Assembly (NCBI GenBank): GCA_965116865.1
Contig: OZ220727.1
Coordinates: 62,001 to 126,000, forward strand
Direction of reading: 5' to 3'
Origin: Aldehydirespirator sp965116865
Lineage (GTDB): Bacteria > Actinomycetota > Acidimicrobiia > Acidimicrobiales > Aldehydirespiratoraceae
Length of the DNA: 64,000 nucleotides
Shown here: positions 14,419 through 23,444 of the stretch, one piece after another
Layout: each line of letters opens with the position of its first letter
Position numbering within the stretch: the stretch's first letter is position 1
Notes under the pieces: model-generated
What the model was told of the DNA's origin: nothing
What the model saw: the letters and a program-made list of their open reading frames with translations, nothing else
The model's database searches: none
Translations under genes and position numbers: made by a program

Positions 14419-17400
14419 GTCGGGGGGTTGCGGCTGTGCTCGCGGCTGTGGCGGTGGTCGCGGCGTTGTTGTCTGTGCCGGTGTCGGCGCAGGCGTTGTC
14501 GGGTGTTGCCACGCTCGACGGCATCACGGTGGCTGGTGGGGATCTGTCGCCGGGGTTCTCCTCGGATGTGCGTTTCTATCGTGTGGATGTCGTCCATGGT
14601 GAGGACCGGGCGACGGTAGGGTTCGACAAGGGCCATCCCGCTCAGGCGGTGGCTTTCGAGGACGGCTCCGGTGCGGGCCTCGCCGATGTCGACGCCGGCG
14701 AGGCCGGCCATCAGGTGGACCTGGCCTACGGCGCCAACACGGTGAGGCTGGTCGTCACGCCCGCCGACGCCGCCGCCGACGCCGCGGTCTACACGTTGTC
14801 CATTGTGCGGGCCGAGCCGGCCGCCGCGGTGGACGGGGTGTCTGCTGACCGGGCTCCGGCGACGGTCGCCCCGGCGGGGCTGGACAACCGGCCCGTCGCC
14901 GCCAACGAGAAACGTTTGGTGGTGCCGGGATCGATTCTTTTGGTAGAGGAGGGCAGCATACACTATCACGTAGGGTCTCGGGTGAGACTGTCGGCGAAGC
15001 CGTCGGGGTCTGTGTCGGTGTCGGTGTCTGTGCCCGACGGCGCCGACAGCGACCTGGTGCTGAGGCTGTCGGCGGGCGCGGCGGTGACGGTGACGGATTC
15101 GGGTCCGGTGCTGACGCTGACGTTCGGCACCAGCAACTGGAACCTAAACCAGTACTTGACGGTGGGCGCCGTCGACGACGCCGACTCCGTCAACGATTTC
15201 GAGACGTTGCGCTTCACCGCGTCGGGCGGCGGCTACGACAACGTGTCGGCGGATAGAGAGGTGGAGGTCTACGACCTCGACCGCGTTTTGGTGCTCATAG
15301 GGGAATCGGTGCCGGCGGTGCCCGAGGGCTCGCATCGTGACCATTTCGTGAAACTGTCGGCGCAGCCGTCGTCGGATGTGACGGTGTCGGTGTCTGTGCC
15401 CGACGGCTTCGGCAGCGAACTGGTGCTGACGGACGACGATCAGTCGATGAAGGTGACGGGTTCGCATCCGATGCTGGAGACTACGTTCAGCACCATCCTT
15501 TGGGATTATACCTACCAGGTGGCGGTGTTCGGCACTCACGACGCTGACGATGTCGACGACTTTCACACGCTGCGTTACACCGTGTCGGGCGGCGGCCACA
15601 ATTTTTACGAGGATGTGCCGGTGAGGGTCGTCGACGACGAGAGCGGCGTTCTGGTGTTCGATTCGAGGTCGGTGTCGGTGACGGAGGGCTCGCACTCAGA
15701 GTACGGGGTGAAGCTGGGGGCGAAGCCGTCGGGGACTGTGACGGTGGAGGTGTCTGTGCCTGGCGGCGATGACAGTGATCTGGTGCTGTCGACACCGTCG
15801 GCGATGTCGGTGTCTGTTTCGGATTCGGGTTCGGTGCTGGCGTTGACGTTCGGCAGCGCCGATTGGGACACCTATCAGTCGGTGAGGGTGCATGCCGACG
15901 AAGATGCCGACACCGTCGACGACTCCGCGACGTTGCGCCACGCCGTGACGGGCGACGGCCACGACTTTTACGCGGACGTGGCAGTGACCGTCGAAGACAC
16001 CGACACGGACACGCTGGTGTTCTCCGATACGGCGGTGACTGTGTTCGAGGGATCGAGGAGTTCTCGCTACGGGGTGAAGTTGTCGGCGAAGCCGTCGGGG
16101 CCTGTGACGTTTTCTGTGGCGGTTGTTGACGGCGCGCGCAGTGATCTGGTGTTGGTGACGCCGTCGGAGTCGGTGTCTGTGTCGGATTCGTCTCCGACAC
16201 CGTTGTTGACGTTCGGTACCGCCGATTGGGACACCTATAAGTCGGTGACGGTGTATGCCTTGGACGACGACGACGTCGGCGACGATTCCGAGACGTTGGT
16301 GAATTCGGCGACCGGCGGCGGCTATTCCGCGGCGGAGCAGGTGGAGGTGACCGTCGTAGACGACGACACGGGCGCGCTGTTGTTCTCCGAGACGGCGGTG
16401 ACTGTGCCTGAGGGCTCGCGTGTCGAGTACGGGGTGAGGTTGTCGGCGCTGCCGTCGGGGCCTGTGACGGTGGTGGTGTCGGCGTCGGCGGGCGGTGATC
16501 TGGTGTTGGGCCGCGCTGCGGGTTCGTTGTCGGTGTCTGTGTCGGATTCGGGTTCGGTGCTGGAGTTGACGTTCGGCACCGCCGATTGGGACACCTATCA
16601 GTCGGTGAGGGTGCATGCCGACGCAGACGACGACGTCGGCGACGACACCGCGACGTTGCGCCATGAGGCGTCGGGCGGCGGCTATGGTGACGTGGTCGGC
16701 GATGTGGCGGTGACGGTCTCAGACGATGACACGGGCATGTTTGAGTTCACCGGTACGCCGGTGTCTGTGCTCGAGGGAAGGAGTTCTCGCTATGGGGTGA
16801 GGTTGTCGGCGAAGCCGTCGGGGGATGTGGCGTTTTCTGTGGCGGTTGTTGACGGCGCGCGCAGTGATCTGGTGTTGATGACGCCGTCGGAGTCGGTGTC
16901 TGTGTCGGATTCGTCTCCGACACCGTTGTTGACGTTCGGTACCGCCGATTGGAACACCTATAAGTCGGTGACGGTGCATGCCTTGGACGACATCGACGTC
17001 GGCGACGATTCCGAGACGTTGGTGAATTCGGCGGTCGGCGGCGGCTATTCCGTGGAGGAGCATGTGCTGGTGACCGTCGTCGACGACGACACCGGCGCGT
17101 TGGTGTTCGACCCGCCGTCGGTGTCGGTGGATGAGGGTGCGCGTGTCGGGTACGGGGTGAGGCTGTCGAGGCCGCCGTCGGGGACTGTGTCGGTGGTGGT
17201 GTCGGTGTCGGCGGGCGGTGATCTGGTGTTGGGCCGAGCTGGGGATTTGGTGTCGGTGTCTGCGTCGGTGTCGGGTCCGGTGCTGACGTTGACGTTCGGT
17301 ACCGGCGATTGGGACACGGTCCAGTCGGTGAGGGTGCATGCCGACGAAGACGACGACTTCGTCGACGACATGGTGACGTTGCACCACACAGCGGACGGCG

Positions 17401-19556
17401 GCGGCTACGTCAGCGTGACCGGCGATGTGGCGGTCACTGTCGTCGACGGCGACGTCGCGGAGTTGGTGTTCGACCCGCCGTCGGTGACTGTGCTTGAGGG
17501 TATGCGTGGCGGGTACGGGGTGAGGTTGTCGGCGCTGCCGTCGGGGTCTGTGTCGGTGGTGGTGTCGGTGTCGGCGGGCGGTGATCTGGTGTTGGGCCGC
17601 GCTGCGGATTCGTTGTCGGTGTCGGTGTCTGCGTCGGTGTCGGGTCCGGTGCTGACGTTGACGTTCGGTACCGGCGATTGGGACACGTTCCAGTCGGTGA
17701 GGGTGCATGCCGACGACGACACCGACCTCGTCGACGACACGGCGACGTTGCACCACGCAGCGGACGGCGGCGGCTACGCCAGCGTGACCGGCGATGTGGC
17801 GGTGACCGTCACAGACGACGACGTCGCGGCGTTGGTGTTGAACCCGCCGTCGGTGTCGGTGGATGAGGGTATGCGTGTCGGGTACGGGGTGAGGCTGTCG
17901 AGGCCGCCGTCGGGGTCTGTGTCGGTGGTGGTGTCGGTGTCGGCGGCCGGTGATCTGGTGTTGGGCCGAGCTGCGGATTCGGTGTCGGTGTCTGCGTCGG
18001 TGTCGGGTCCGGTGCTGACGTTGACGTTCGGCACCGCCGATTGGGACACGGTCCAGTCGGTGAGGGTGCACGCCGACGAAGACCCCGACCTCGTCGACGA
18101 CACGGCGACGTTGCATCACACAGCGTCGGGCGGCGGCTACGTCAGCGTGACCGGCGATGTGGCGGTGACTGTCACAGACGACGACGTCGCGGCGTTGGTG
18201 TTGAACCCGCCGTCGGTGTCGGTGGATGAGGGTATGCGTGTCGGGTACGGGGTGAGGCTGTCGGCGCTGCCGTCGGGGTCTGTGTCGGTGGTGGTGTCGG
18301 TGTCGGCGGCCGGTGATCTGGTGTTGGGCCGAGCTGGGGATTCGGTGTCGGTGTCTGCGTCGGTGTCGGGTCCGGTGCTGACGTTGACGTTCGGTACCGC
18401 CGATTGGGACACGGTCCAGTCGGTGGAGATGCACGCCGACGAAGACCCCGACCTCGTCGACGACACGGCGACGTTGCACCACACAGCGGACGGCGGCGGC
18501 TACGTCAGCGTGACCGGCGATGTGGCGGTGACTGTCACAGACGACGACGTCGCGGCGTTGGTGTTGGACCCGGTGTCGGTGTCGGTGGGTGAGGGTATGC
18601 GTGTCGGGTACGGGGTGAGGTTGTCGGCGCTGCCGTCGGGGTCTGTGTCGGTGGTGGTGTCGGTGTCGGCGGGCGGTGATCTGGTGTTGGGCCGCGCTGG
18701 GGATTTGGTGTCGGTGTCTGCGTCGGTGTCGGGTCCGGTGCTGACGTTGACGTTCGGCACCGCCGATTGGGACACGGTCCAGTCGGTGGAGGTGCACGCC
18801 GACGACGACCCCGACACCGACAACGACACGGCGACGTTGCATCACACAGCGGACGGCGGCGGCTACGTCGGCGTGACCGGCGACGTGGCGGTCACCGTCA
18901 CAGACGACGACAGGGTGTCGCCGCCTCCCCCGCCTCCCCCGCCGCCTCCTCCTCCGCCGCCGTCTCCGGCTCCGGCTCCGCCGCCTGCGGCTCGGCAGTC
19001 TGGGATATTCGCTGATGTGGACCCCGGCAGCGTCCACATGTCGGCTGTCGAGACGATGTTCGGCAGCGGCATCATCGCCGGCTGCGGCGACGACCCGTTG
19101 CGCTTCTGTCCCGAGCTGTCCGTCACCCGGGCTCAGATGGCCGGACTGCTGGCGAGTTCGCTCGGTTTGGATGATGCGCCGCAACCCGCAGGATTCGTCG
19201 ATGTCGACCCGCGGAGCACCCACGCGGCGGCCATCGACGCCCTGCACCACGCCGGGATCACCGCGGGCTGCGGCACCGGTCCGTTGCGCTTCTGTCCCGA
19301 GCTGCCCGTAACCCGGGCCCAGATGGCCAGCTTCTTGCACCGCGCGCTCGGCTTGGCAGACGCTGCACGGTCCGCGGGATTCGTCGACGTGGACTCGCAG
19401 AGTCCCCACGCGGCGGCCATCGACGCCTTGTACCACAACGGTGTCACCAAAGGCTGCGGCAACGACCCGCTGCGCTACTGCCCGCACCAGCATCTCACAC
19501 GCGCTCAAACAGCCAGCCTGCTGCAACGCGCCCTAGACCTCGGCACAACCGCATAG
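14406..19556 (+). CDS. Giant secreted adhesin: cadherin-like domain, 11 Calx-beta repeats, Pro linker, 3 SLH-like domains
   Basis: 1716 residues from the GTG at 14406. The signal peptide is VAAVLAAVAVVAALLSVPVS then AQA. Residues about 35-135 resemble a cadherin-like beta-sandwich (ATLDGITVAGGDLSPGFS). Eleven repeats of about 115-120 residues follow, with Calx-beta character (EGxRxxYGVRLSxxPSG, LTFGTADWDTVQSVRVHADE, VAVTVTDDD), Ca-binding acidic turns included. Repeats 7-11 are nearly identical at DNA level. A poly-Pro linker leads to three SLH-like modules (GFVDVDPRSTHAAAIDALHH, TRAQMA), each with a CG...C pair, probably a disulfide. Likely wall-anchored and adhesive. No transport genes adjoin it. 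Confidence 0.88.
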   Translation: MRVSRRGVAAVLAAVAVVAALLSVPVSAQALSGVATLDGITVAGGDLSPGFSSDVRFYRVDVVHGEDRATVGFDKGHPAQAVAFEDGSGAGLADVDAGEAGHQVDLAYGANTVRLVVTPADAAADAAVYTLSIVRAEPAAAVDGVSADRAPATVAPAGLDNRPVAANEKRLVVPGSILLVEEGSIHYHVGSRVRLSAKPSGSVSVSVSVPDGADSDLVLRLSAGAAVTVTDSGPVLTLTFGTSNWNLNQYLTVGAVDDADSVNDFETLRFTASGGGYDNVSADREVEVYDLDRVLVLIGESVPAVPEGSHRDHFVKLSAQPSSDVTVSVSVPDGFGSELVLTDDDQSMKVTGSHPMLETTFSTILWDYTYQVAVFGTHDADDVDDFHTLRYTVSGGGHNFYEDVPVRVVDDESGVLVFDSRSVSVTEGSHSEYGVKLGAKPSGTVTVEVSVPGGDDSDLVLSTPSAMSVSVSDSGSVLALTFGSADWDTYQSVRVHADEDADTVDDSATLRHAVTGDGHDFYADVAVTVEDTDTDTLVFSDTAVTVFEGSRSSRYGVKLSAKPSGPVTFSVAVVDGARSDLVLVTPSESVSVSDSSPTPLLTFGTADWDTYKSVTVYALDDDDVGDDSETLVNSATGGGYSAAEQVEVTVVDDDTGALLFSETAVTVPEGSRVEYGVRLSALPSGPVTVVVSASAGGDLVLGRAAGSLSVSVSDSGSVLELTFGTADWDTYQSVRVHADADDDVGDDTATLRHEASGGGYGDVVGDVAVTVSDDDTGMFEFTGTPVSVLEGRSSRYGVRLSAKPSGDVAFSVAVVDGARSDLVLMTPSESVSVSDSSPTPLLTFGTADWNTYKSVTVHALDDIDVGDDSETLVNSAVGGGYSVEEHVLVTVVDDDTGALVFDPPSVSVDEGARVGYGVRLSRPPSGTVSVVVSVSAGGDLVLGRAGDLVSVSASVSGPVLTLTFGTGDWDTVQSVRVHADEDDDFVDDMVTLHHTADGGGYVSVTGDVAVTVVDGDVAELVFDPPSVTVLEGMRGGYGVRLSALPSGSVSVVVSVSAGGDLVLGRAADSLSVSVSASVSGPVLTLTFGTGDWDTFQSVRVHADDDTDLVDDTATLHHAADGGGYASVTGDVAVTVTDDDVAALVLNPPSVSVDEGMRVGYGVRLSRPPSGSVSVVVSVSAAGDLVLGRAADSVSVSASVSGPVLTLTFGTADWDTVQSVRVHADEDPDLVDDTATLHHTASGGGYVSVTGDVAVTVTDDDVAALVLNPPSVSVDEGMRVGYGVRLSALPSGSVSVVVSVSAAGDLVLGRAGDSVSVSASVSGPVLTLTFGTADWDTVQSVEMHADEDPDLVDDTATLHHTADGGGYVSVTGDVAVTVTDDDVAALVLDPVSVSVGEGMRVGYGVRLSALPSGSVSVVVSVSAGGDLVLGRAGDLVSVSASVSGPVLTLTFGTADWDTVQSVEVHADDDPDTDNDTATLHHTADGGGYVGVTGDVAVTVTDDDRVSPPPPPPPPPPPPPPSPAPAPPPAARQSGIFADVDPGSVHMSAVETMFGSGIIAGCGDDPLRFCPELSVTRAQMAGLLASSLGLDDAPQPAGFVDVDPRSTHAAAIDALHHAGITAGCGTGPLRFCPELPVTRAQMASFLHRALGLADAARSAGFVDVDSQSPHAAAIDALYHNGVTKGCGNDPLRYCPHQHLTRAQTASLLQRALDLGTTA
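17095..18911. repeat. Near-identical tandem Calx-beta blocks (about 360 bp each)
   Basis: Five successive domain-encoding blocks of the adhesin differ at only scattered bases, including synonymous positions. This indicates recent amplification or gene conversion. Copy number is likely to vary, and short-read assembly here may have collapsed copies. Confidence 0.8.
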
Positions 19557-19670
19557 ACGCCGGTTGCCCGGCTGCACTGGCCGCCCCAACCATTTCAGCG
19601 ACGAACCACTGGAAAGGCTTGACAACAAGACAGGGACACCCTCCGGTGCCCTGCCAAGCATCCAGAACGA

Positions 19671-20060
19671 GTTGCATGGCCACGCGGGCCGCGTTCGGGT
19701 GGTGGGGCTGTGATCGATGTGCCCGTTGTGTCGGGAGGACGAGTTGCATGGCCACGCGGGCCGCGTTCGGGTGGTGGGGCTGTGATCGATGTGCTCGCTG
19801 TGTCGGGAGAACGAGTTGTATGGCCACGCGGGCCGCGTTCGGGCGGTGGGGCTGTGATCGATGTGCTCGTTGTGTCGGGAGGACGAGTTGCATGGCCACG
19901 CGGGCCGTGTTCGGGCGGTGGGGCTGTGATCGGTGTGCCCGTTGTGTCGGGAGAAGGAGTTGTATGGCCACGCGGGCCGCGTTCGGGCGGTGGGGCTGTG
20001 ATCGATGTGCTCGTTGTGTCGGGAGAACGAGTTGTATGGCCACGCGGGCCGTGTTCGGGG
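19671..20060. repeat. Tandem array, 72-bp unit, about 5.5 copies
   Basis: Units start at 19671, 19743, 19815, 19887, 19959 and 20031, each with GTTGYATGGCCACGCGGGCC. Because 72 is a multiple of three, several frames on both strands stay open, but the translations are low-complexity repeats without support. The array fills the 700-bp gap between the adhesin and the DUF222 gene, which otherwise shows no gene. Confidence 0.95.
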
Positions 20061-20253
20061 CTTCCGGCCATCTCGGGGGGTGCTCCAGATGCAGATGGGC
20101 TCTGGCTTCCTTCGCTGACGGGGGCGTCCGGTGGCCACTCGCCGTGGAGGTGTCCCGCGTCGGGGGTTCGCGAATCCGGCTCTCAGTGTGGGACAGCTTG
20201 AATTATTCCGACGATGGTTTATGGATGTCATACCCCTGTGGCAGGGTGTGTGC

Positions 20254-22242
20254 ATGGTTGTGAGCACAGCACGACGGGTGCGGGAAGGCTTGGCCGAGTT
20301 GATCCGGCTGGTGAACGATCCGGCGACGCCGACTGGGGATCTGCGGGTGGTGCTGGGAGAGTGCAAGGCCTTCGGTGGGCAGTTGGCGGTGTTGCAGGCG
20401 GACACGGCCGGGGGTCTGGCGACGCGGGAGCGCCACGGCGACGGCGGTGTGGGCGTGCTGGCGCAGGCTGCGGGGTTGCCGCGCCGCGAGGCCGCCGGCC
20501 ATGTCAGGACCGTCAAGCAGCTGCAGGGGCTGCCTTCGGTGCGCGACGCGGTCGAGAACGGCGACATCTCGGTGGCCAACGCCAGGGTGCTCGCCGCCAC
20601 GAGCGACAAGACCGGCGCCGAGCAGGTGCAACAAGACGCCGAGTTGCTGGCGCAGGCGGCGGTGCTGTCGCCTGAGCAGTTCGCCCGCGAGGCGGGCCGC
20701 TGGGCGGCTCGCCGCCAGCCCGACGACGCCGAGGAGCGGTACCGCCGCCAGCGGGCCCGGCGGCGGCTGGGCATCTGGAACGGCGACGACGGGATGATGC
20801 ACCTGCGGGGCGAACTCGACCCGGTAACTGGCGCCAAGGTACGCAAACGGTTCTTGTTGGAGGCCGAGCGGCTGCGCCGGCTGGACCTGCGCAACCCCCG
20901 CGACAACAAACGCACCCTCGACCAACGAATGGCCGACGCCCTCGACACGCTGACCTCGCACGGCAGCATCTACGCCAAAACAGCAACCACCCCGGACGGG
21001 TCTCATGATGACAGCGGCGGCGCCAAGACAGCAACCGCCCCGGACGGGTCTCATGATGACAGCGGCGGCGCCAAGACAGCAACCGCCCCGGACGGGTCTC
21101 ACGATGGCGGCGGCGGCGCCAAGACAGCAACCGCCCCGGACGGGTCTCACGATGGCGGCGGCGGCGCCAAGACAGCAACCGCCCCGGACGGGTCTCACGA
21201 TGGCGGCGGCGGTGCCGAGGTGGCTGGTGCTCTGGACGGGTCTCACGATGGCGGCGGCGGTGCCAAGGTGGCTGGTGCTCTGGACGGGTCTCACGATGGC
21301 AGCGGCGGCGTCAAGGTGGCTGGTGCTCTGGACGGGTCTCACGATGGCAGCGGCGGCGTCAAGGTGGCTGGTGCTCTGGACGGGTCTCACGATGGCAGCG
21401 GCGGCGTCAAGGTGGCTGGTGCTCTGGACGGGTCTCACGATGGCAGCGGCGGTGCCAAGACGGCAACCGCCCCGAACGGGTCCCACGATGACAGCAGCGG
21501 CGGCGGCCACGTGAACGGGTCCGGTGCAGGCGTCGGTGACAGTCGTTCCGGCGTGGCTGGCAACAGGTGCGGGTGCGGTGGTCGGCCGTCGGCGGACATC
21601 ACCATCGTGCAGCATCTCAGCGCTGACGGCACCGAGGCGTTCGCGGAGGTCGCCGGGGGTGAGGTGATCCCTCGAAGCGTGCTGGAGGAGCACTTCTGCA
21701 ACGCGAGGATCAAAGGAGTGGTGTTCAGCAGCGAGGGTGTGCCGTTGTGGCACGGCCACTCCAAACGGGTCGCCACCAAAGCCCAGACCAACGCGCTGCG
21801 GGCCCGCTACGGGGCTTGCGGGGGCTGCGGAGCCGATATGTGGATCTGTCAGGGCCACCACGTCCAAGCAGTGTCGCAAGGCGGGCCGACGAACATCGAC
21901 AACATGATGCTGCTGTGCTGGGGATGCCACCAAAAAGTGCACCTCCACGGCTGGCGGGAAGCTCCCGACGGACGCGGCCTCTACACCATCAGACCGCCCG
22001 AACGCACCCGCCACGGACCCGCCCACGCCCCGGCCGGGTTCTCCTCCAGCCACTCCGACAGCCAACCGCCCGAACGCACCCGCCACCGACCCGCCCACGC
22101 CCCCGACCCGGCGCCGGACCACGGACCCGGACCGCCTCGACGAAACAGGCAACCCGAACCGTCCTCGACGGACAAGCCCGAGACGGACCCGATCAACCCG
22201 GCGGCACCCCCACAGCCCGAAACGCTGTTCACCCCCGCCTAG
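20254..22242 (+). CDS. DUF222 domain and HNH nuclease protein with internal 15-residue repeats
   Basis: 662 residues from ATG 20254. The N-terminal DUF222 domain (residues about 1-240; LAATSDKTGAEQVQQDAELL, RRRLGIWNGDDGMMHLRGEL) is followed by about eleven 15-residue repeats (DGSHDGGGGAKTATA type, 45-bp DNA unit). Then comes an HNH domain: ACGGCGADMWICQGHHVQAV, TNIDNMMLLCWGCHQKVH. The C-terminus is Pro/Arg-rich with one 72-bp duplication (PPERTRHGPAHAP twice). DUF222-HNH proteins are abundant in actinobacteria, are related to mycobacterial REP13E12 ORFs and often appear mobile; activity is unproven. The central repeats are unusual. Confidence 0.88.
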   Translation: MVVSTARRVREGLAELIRLVNDPATPTGDLRVVLGECKAFGGQLAVLQADTAGGLATRERHGDGGVGVLAQAAGLPRREAAGHVRTVKQLQGLPSVRDAVENGDISVANARVLAATSDKTGAEQVQQDAELLAQAAVLSPEQFAREAGRWAARRQPDDAEERYRRQRARRRLGIWNGDDGMMHLRGELDPVTGAKVRKRFLLEAERLRRLDLRNPRDNKRTLDQRMADALDTLTSHGSIYAKTATTPDGSHDDSGGAKTATAPDGSHDDSGGAKTATAPDGSHDGGGGAKTATAPDGSHDGGGGAKTATAPDGSHDGGGGAEVAGALDGSHDGGGGAKVAGALDGSHDGSGGVKVAGALDGSHDGSGGVKVAGALDGSHDGSGGVKVAGALDGSHDGSGGAKTATAPNGSHDDSSGGGHVNGSGAGVGDSRSGVAGNRCGCGGRPSADITIVQHLSADGTEAFAEVAGGEVIPRSVLEEHFCNARIKGVVFSSEGVPLWHGHSKRVATKAQTNALRARYGACGGCGADMWICQGHHVQAVSQGGPTNIDNMMLLCWGCHQKVHLHGWREAPDGRGLYTIRPPERTRHGPAHAPAGFSSSHSDSQPPERTRHRPAHAPDPAPDHGPGPPRRNRQPEPSSTDKPETDPINPAAPPQPETLFTPA

Positions 22243-22249
22243 CAGAATG

Positions 22250-22331
22250 ACGAGCAAACCCAGAACAAGGCAATCTCCGCTCGCAAAACCCCAAGTCAGA
22301 GCCTTGCGCGTCACACGGAATCAGCATTGCT
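22250..22331 (+). repeat. Dispersed about-80-bp repeat, related to copies at 37527-37676
   Basis: TGACGAGCAAA, CTCGCAAAACC and CGGAATCAGCATTGCTCA occur here in the same order and spacing as at 37588-37668. The sequence abuts an IS630-type relic, so it may be an old mobile-element end or a REP/MITE-like unit. Confidence 0.7.
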
Positions 22332-22545
22332 CAACAGCCACCCAGCGCCCCGAGTGGAGAATACGTTGCAGATATACTGCGATGGTCTCGAAGATCTCGT
22401 CGACGGTCATGCGCCACACGGAGGGGTGCGGATGCTCGTTGCGGTTGTCGATCCAATTGTCGGTCCAGCCGCGGAGGTCTGCTACGCCTGGGAGGGGACG
22501 GCCGTTCTTGATGTAGTTGTGTGTCTCATAGACGGTCAGGGGGCG
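22321..22545 (-). pseudogene. C-terminal remnant of an IS630-type transposase
   Basis: The minus-strand frame ends with NWIDNRNEHPHPSVWRMTVD and EIFETIAVYLQRI, matching the conserved end of IS630-family transposases (W-x-x-x-W-N-E-x-P-x-P-F-x-W-x-x-T-x-D-E-I). The DDE core is missing. The rest of the 22250-22798 gap holds only further relics and repeats. Confidence 0.65.
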
Positions 22546-22556
22546 CGAGACGGTGA

Positions 22557-22648
22557 CATGAGCATGCTCGCCAGCCGGCCGCTGTTCACCGACCGGCGTA
22601 CCGTCAGCGGCGCCGTCCACCGCAAAGACACAACCGCGAGGAACTGAG
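22557..22648 (+). pseudogene. Gene-end relic, homologous to 8057-8152
   Basis: Thirty codons ending PLFTDRR, AVHRKDTTARN and a stop match the relic beside the 61-bp array. The orientation relative to the window is opposite. Family unknown. An inverted repeat with 10-bp arms, GGGTCGGAGC at 22713 and its complement at 22769, follows in the same gap. Confidence 0.45.
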
Positions 22649-22798
22649 CACTCAGGACACTAGGTCGTAGAGCCACCAGAAGCGGAACTGGCCTCGGCTA
22701 CCTTCCCTCTTGGGGTCGGAGCAGCCGCCGCCACGACGATCGACCTGAGCCTCATCGGGATTGCGCAGGCTCCGACCCTTGAGAGGATGGAGCCATGC

Positions 22799-23413
22799 TC
22801 ATGGGCGGGGGCCGAACTCGGGGCGCTCGGTGCGGGTGCGTTTGAGTTCCCAGAAGCCGGACACGTTCATCATGGCCACTAGGGCGTCCCACATGGCCAG
22901 GGAGTCCTCGTGGGGAGGCACCCGGGTGATGACCGGGCCGAAGTAGCCCTGCTTGTCACCGTTGCGGTCCTTCAAGGCGATCATCGGGGTGCCCACGTTG
23001 TCGCCGCACAGGGCCAGGCCCTCGTCCATGCGACGGCGGATCTCCGGGTCCCACGAATCGTCGTCGAAGGCGGCCGCATGCGAGGTGTCGTAGCCGACCG
23101 CCTCCAGCGCCTCGGACGCGGCGAACTCCCGGTCGCCGTCGTGGTGGATGCGCCTGCCGTACTCCCAGTACAGCGGGCCCACCGCGCCGTCTCCCTCGGC
23201 CTCGCGCACCGACTCCATCACCCTCATCAGTCGCAGGGTGAAGTACGAGCCCTTGTGGTAGCCCGAGCCGGGGTCGGGGTTGTTCTTGAAGAACAGGCTG
23301 ATCGGCTGCCAGGTGATGTTCAGGCCCCTGGCCGGCTGCACCTCGTCGACGACCCAACGGGCCGTCACCCAGCACCACGGTCAAAGCGGGTCGATCCAGA
23401 ACTCGATGTCCAT
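22799..23413 (-). CDS. Candidate selenoprotein: DsbA-family (Rv2466c-like) oxidoreductase with UPWC active site
   Basis: Thioredoxin-fold DsbA-family protein resembling mycothiol-dependent nitroreductase Rv2466c. AAGGAG sits 6 nt before the ATG at 23413. The frame reads MDIEFWIDPL, then TGA (23383-23381), then PWCWVTARWVVDEV and continues intact to TGA at 22799 (204 residues with the TGA read through). Homologues have Cys-Pro-Trp-Cys here, so TGA replaces exactly the first catalytic Cys, the usual place of selenocysteine in thioredoxin-fold selenoproteins. A SECIS-like hairpin follows (23348-23366). The rest is well conserved (ITWQPISLFFKNNPDP, GYDTSHAAAFDDDSWD, DNVGTPMIAL, GYFGPVITRVP). A nonsense mutation is the alternative. 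Confidence 0.78.
23348..23366 (-). other. SECIS-like hairpin downstream of the in-frame TGA
   Basis: On the transcript, GACGGCCC and GGGUCGUC form an 8-bp stem (seven Watson-Crick pairs and one G-U) closed by the triloop GUU. The loop G is the 23rd nucleotide after the UGA. Bacterial SECIS elements are short hairpins just after the UGA with a conserved G/GU in the apical loop, roughly 16-37 nt downstream, so size, place and loop all fit. GC-rich DNA makes chance hairpins common. Confidence 0.55.
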
Positions 23414-23444
23414 GTCGGGCTCCTTGGGGTTGAAGGTCTGTGCA

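Noticed and set aside
16719..19526. A 935-codon open frame on the minus strand
   Set aside because: It is the antisense of the adhesin repeats and consists of Arg/His-rich periodic sequence with no signal or domain; the plus strand has a signal peptide, Calx-beta motifs and SLH-like modules.
19671..20060. A protein-coding gene in the 72-bp array
   Set aside because: Openness in several frames on both strands follows from a stop-poor unit with a length divisible by three; no non-repetitive flanking coding sequence exists.
20203..22314. A 703-codon minus-strand open frame opposite the DUF222-HNH gene
   Set aside because: The plus strand encodes clear DUF222 and HNH motifs; the antisense frame is repetitive and unsupported.
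22799..23368. Starting the DsbA-like protein after the TGA as an ordinary truncated gene
   Set aside because: That start would remove the first beta strand and the active site, and it has no Shine-Dalgarno, whereas ATG 23413 has an ideal one.
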